A program made the translations under genes and the position numbers. 6,199 nt of DNA from NCBI GenBank assembly GCA_937941745.1, contig CALDGV010000675.1:1-6199 (forward strand), written 5' to 3'. Below the pieces are notes generated by a model. The model ran no database searches, was not told the DNA's origin, and worked only from the letters and a program-made list of their open reading frames with translations. Positions 5,638 to 6,199 of this stretch are shown piece after piece. Within the stretch, counting starts at the first letter, position 1; each line of letters opens with the position of its first letter. The DNA is from an uncultured Prosthecobacter sp. Lineage in GTDB: Bacteria > Verrucomicrobiota > Verrucomicrobiia > Verrucomicrobiales > Verrucomicrobiaceae.

Positions 5638-6199
5638 ATGAAGCGCCTTTTCTGCCTGCTCAGCCTTCTCTCGACCCTGTCCTTCAGCGCGCCTCCCAAC
5701 ATCGTCATCATGCTCGTGGATGACATGGGCATCATGGACACTTCCCTGCCCTTCCTGACCGATGAGAACGGCAAGCCCAGGCGCTATCCGCTGAATGACT
5801 TCTACCGCACTCCGAACATGGAGCGTCTGGCGGCCCGCGGAGTGCGCTTCAACAACTTTTGCGCCATGAGCGTGTGCTCCCCCACCAGGATTTCGATCAT
5901 GACTGGGCAGAACGCAGCGCGCCATCGCACAACCAACTGGATCAATCCAGGCTCCGACAACGCCGGACCTCAAGGCCCCTCCGACTGGAACTGGAAAGGC
6001 CTTCGAAAAGGTGATGTAACACTGGCCGGCCTTCTCCAGGCCGGCGGCTACCGCACCATTCATGTGGGCAAAGGCCACTTTGCTCCCCGGGAATACGAGG
6101 GGGCCGACCCATCCAACCTTGGATTCGACATCAATGTCGCCGGAGCCTCCATCGGTGCTCCAGGAAGCTACTACGGAGCTCAAAACTTTGATCGTCCGA
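5638..6199 (+). CDS. Secreted S1-type sulfatase, N-terminal part, runs off window end
   Basis: The frame is open from the ATG at 5638 to the window edge (187 residues visible). An in-frame TAG at 5596-5598, with no start codon after it, makes this ATG the natural start. Residues 1-18 (MKRLFCLLSLLSTLSFSA) form a signal peptide, so the enzyme is exported. NIVIMLVDDMG (21-31) supplies the paired metal-binding aspartates D28 and D29. C80-S-P-T-R84 is the CxPxR signature in which the cysteine is converted to formylglycine. SIMTGQNAARH (86-96) continues the typical sulfatase block, and VGKGHF (143-148) occupies the position of the usual GKWH motif, keeping K145 and H147. The family hydrolyses sulfate esters, in this kind of organism usually from algal or host polysaccharides. 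The substrate cannot be read. Activity would need a formylglycine-generating or anaerobic maturase enzyme encoded elsewhere. Confidence 0.95.
   Translation, partial: MKRLFCLLSLLSTLSFSAPPNIVIMLVDDMGIMDTSLPFLTDENGKPRRYPLNDFYRTPNMERLAARGVRFNNFCAMSVCSPTRISIMTGQNAARHRTTNWINPGSDNAGPQGPSDWNWKGLRKGDVTLAGLLQAGGYRTIHVGKGHFAPREYEGADPSNLGFDINVAGASIGAPGSYYGAQNFDRP

Noticed and set aside
5581..6183. 200-codon minus-strand open frame opposite the sulfatase
   Set aside because: The + strand frame has a signal peptide and the CSPTR sulfatase motif. The minus frame is Gly/Val/Ala-rich with no family marks.
1..6199. A hidden defence system, mobile element or repeat array
   Set aside because: Every long stretch is explained by housekeeping or envelope genes. 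No transposase, toxin-antitoxin pair, reverse transcriptase, regularly spaced repeats or tRNA-associated attachment site was seen on either strand.

Overview
This 6.2 kb window looks like ordinary chromosomal housekeeping DNA from a GC-rich Gram-negative bacterium, most likely a member of the Verrucomicrobia (Prosthecobacter-like). That placement is an inference. It rests on a secreted S1-type sulfatase, a lipoprotein with a C-terminal PYTGK-x-F-x-VP segment that I associate from memory with verrucomicrobial envelope proteins, and the scarcity of Shine-Dalgarno sequences before most genes. I see no insertion sequence, CRISPR array, tRNA, rRNA, phage gene or integration scar.

Layout. At the left edge, the 3' part of a short-chain dehydrogenase/reductase (SDR) gene is followed directly on the + strand by a NUDIX hydrolase (355-900). 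These converge with a minus-strand block that reads yceD (2680-2201), rpmF (2183-1998) and a tRNA-dihydrouridine synthase gene (1926-907). A clear intrinsic terminator lies between rpmF and dus. From about 2740 the strand switches again, and three + strand genes follow. They encode a membrane-anchored protein of unknown function with an SH3-like segment (2791-3693), a proline/alanine-rich lipoprotein (3819-4535) and shikimate dehydrogenase AroE (4593-5513). The window ends inside a sulfatase gene (5638 onward) with an intact CSPTR formylglycine motif. This last gene is open to the window edge.

How the genes relate. yceD-rpmF is the classic bacterial pair linking 23S rRNA/50S maturation to ribosomal protein L32. 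Dus modifies tRNA, so the minus-strand block has a translation theme. The two unknown envelope proteins next to aroE are lineage-specific-looking surface or periplasmic proteins without an evident link to shikimate metabolism. The SDR-NUDIX pair may be co-transcribed, but no shared substrate can be deduced.

I did not find a convincing new system. The points most worth a second look are the terminator wedged directly against the dus start codon, a dyad in the yceD/orf divergent promoter region, a small inverted repeat spanning both convergent stop codons, and the two uncharacterised envelope proteins.
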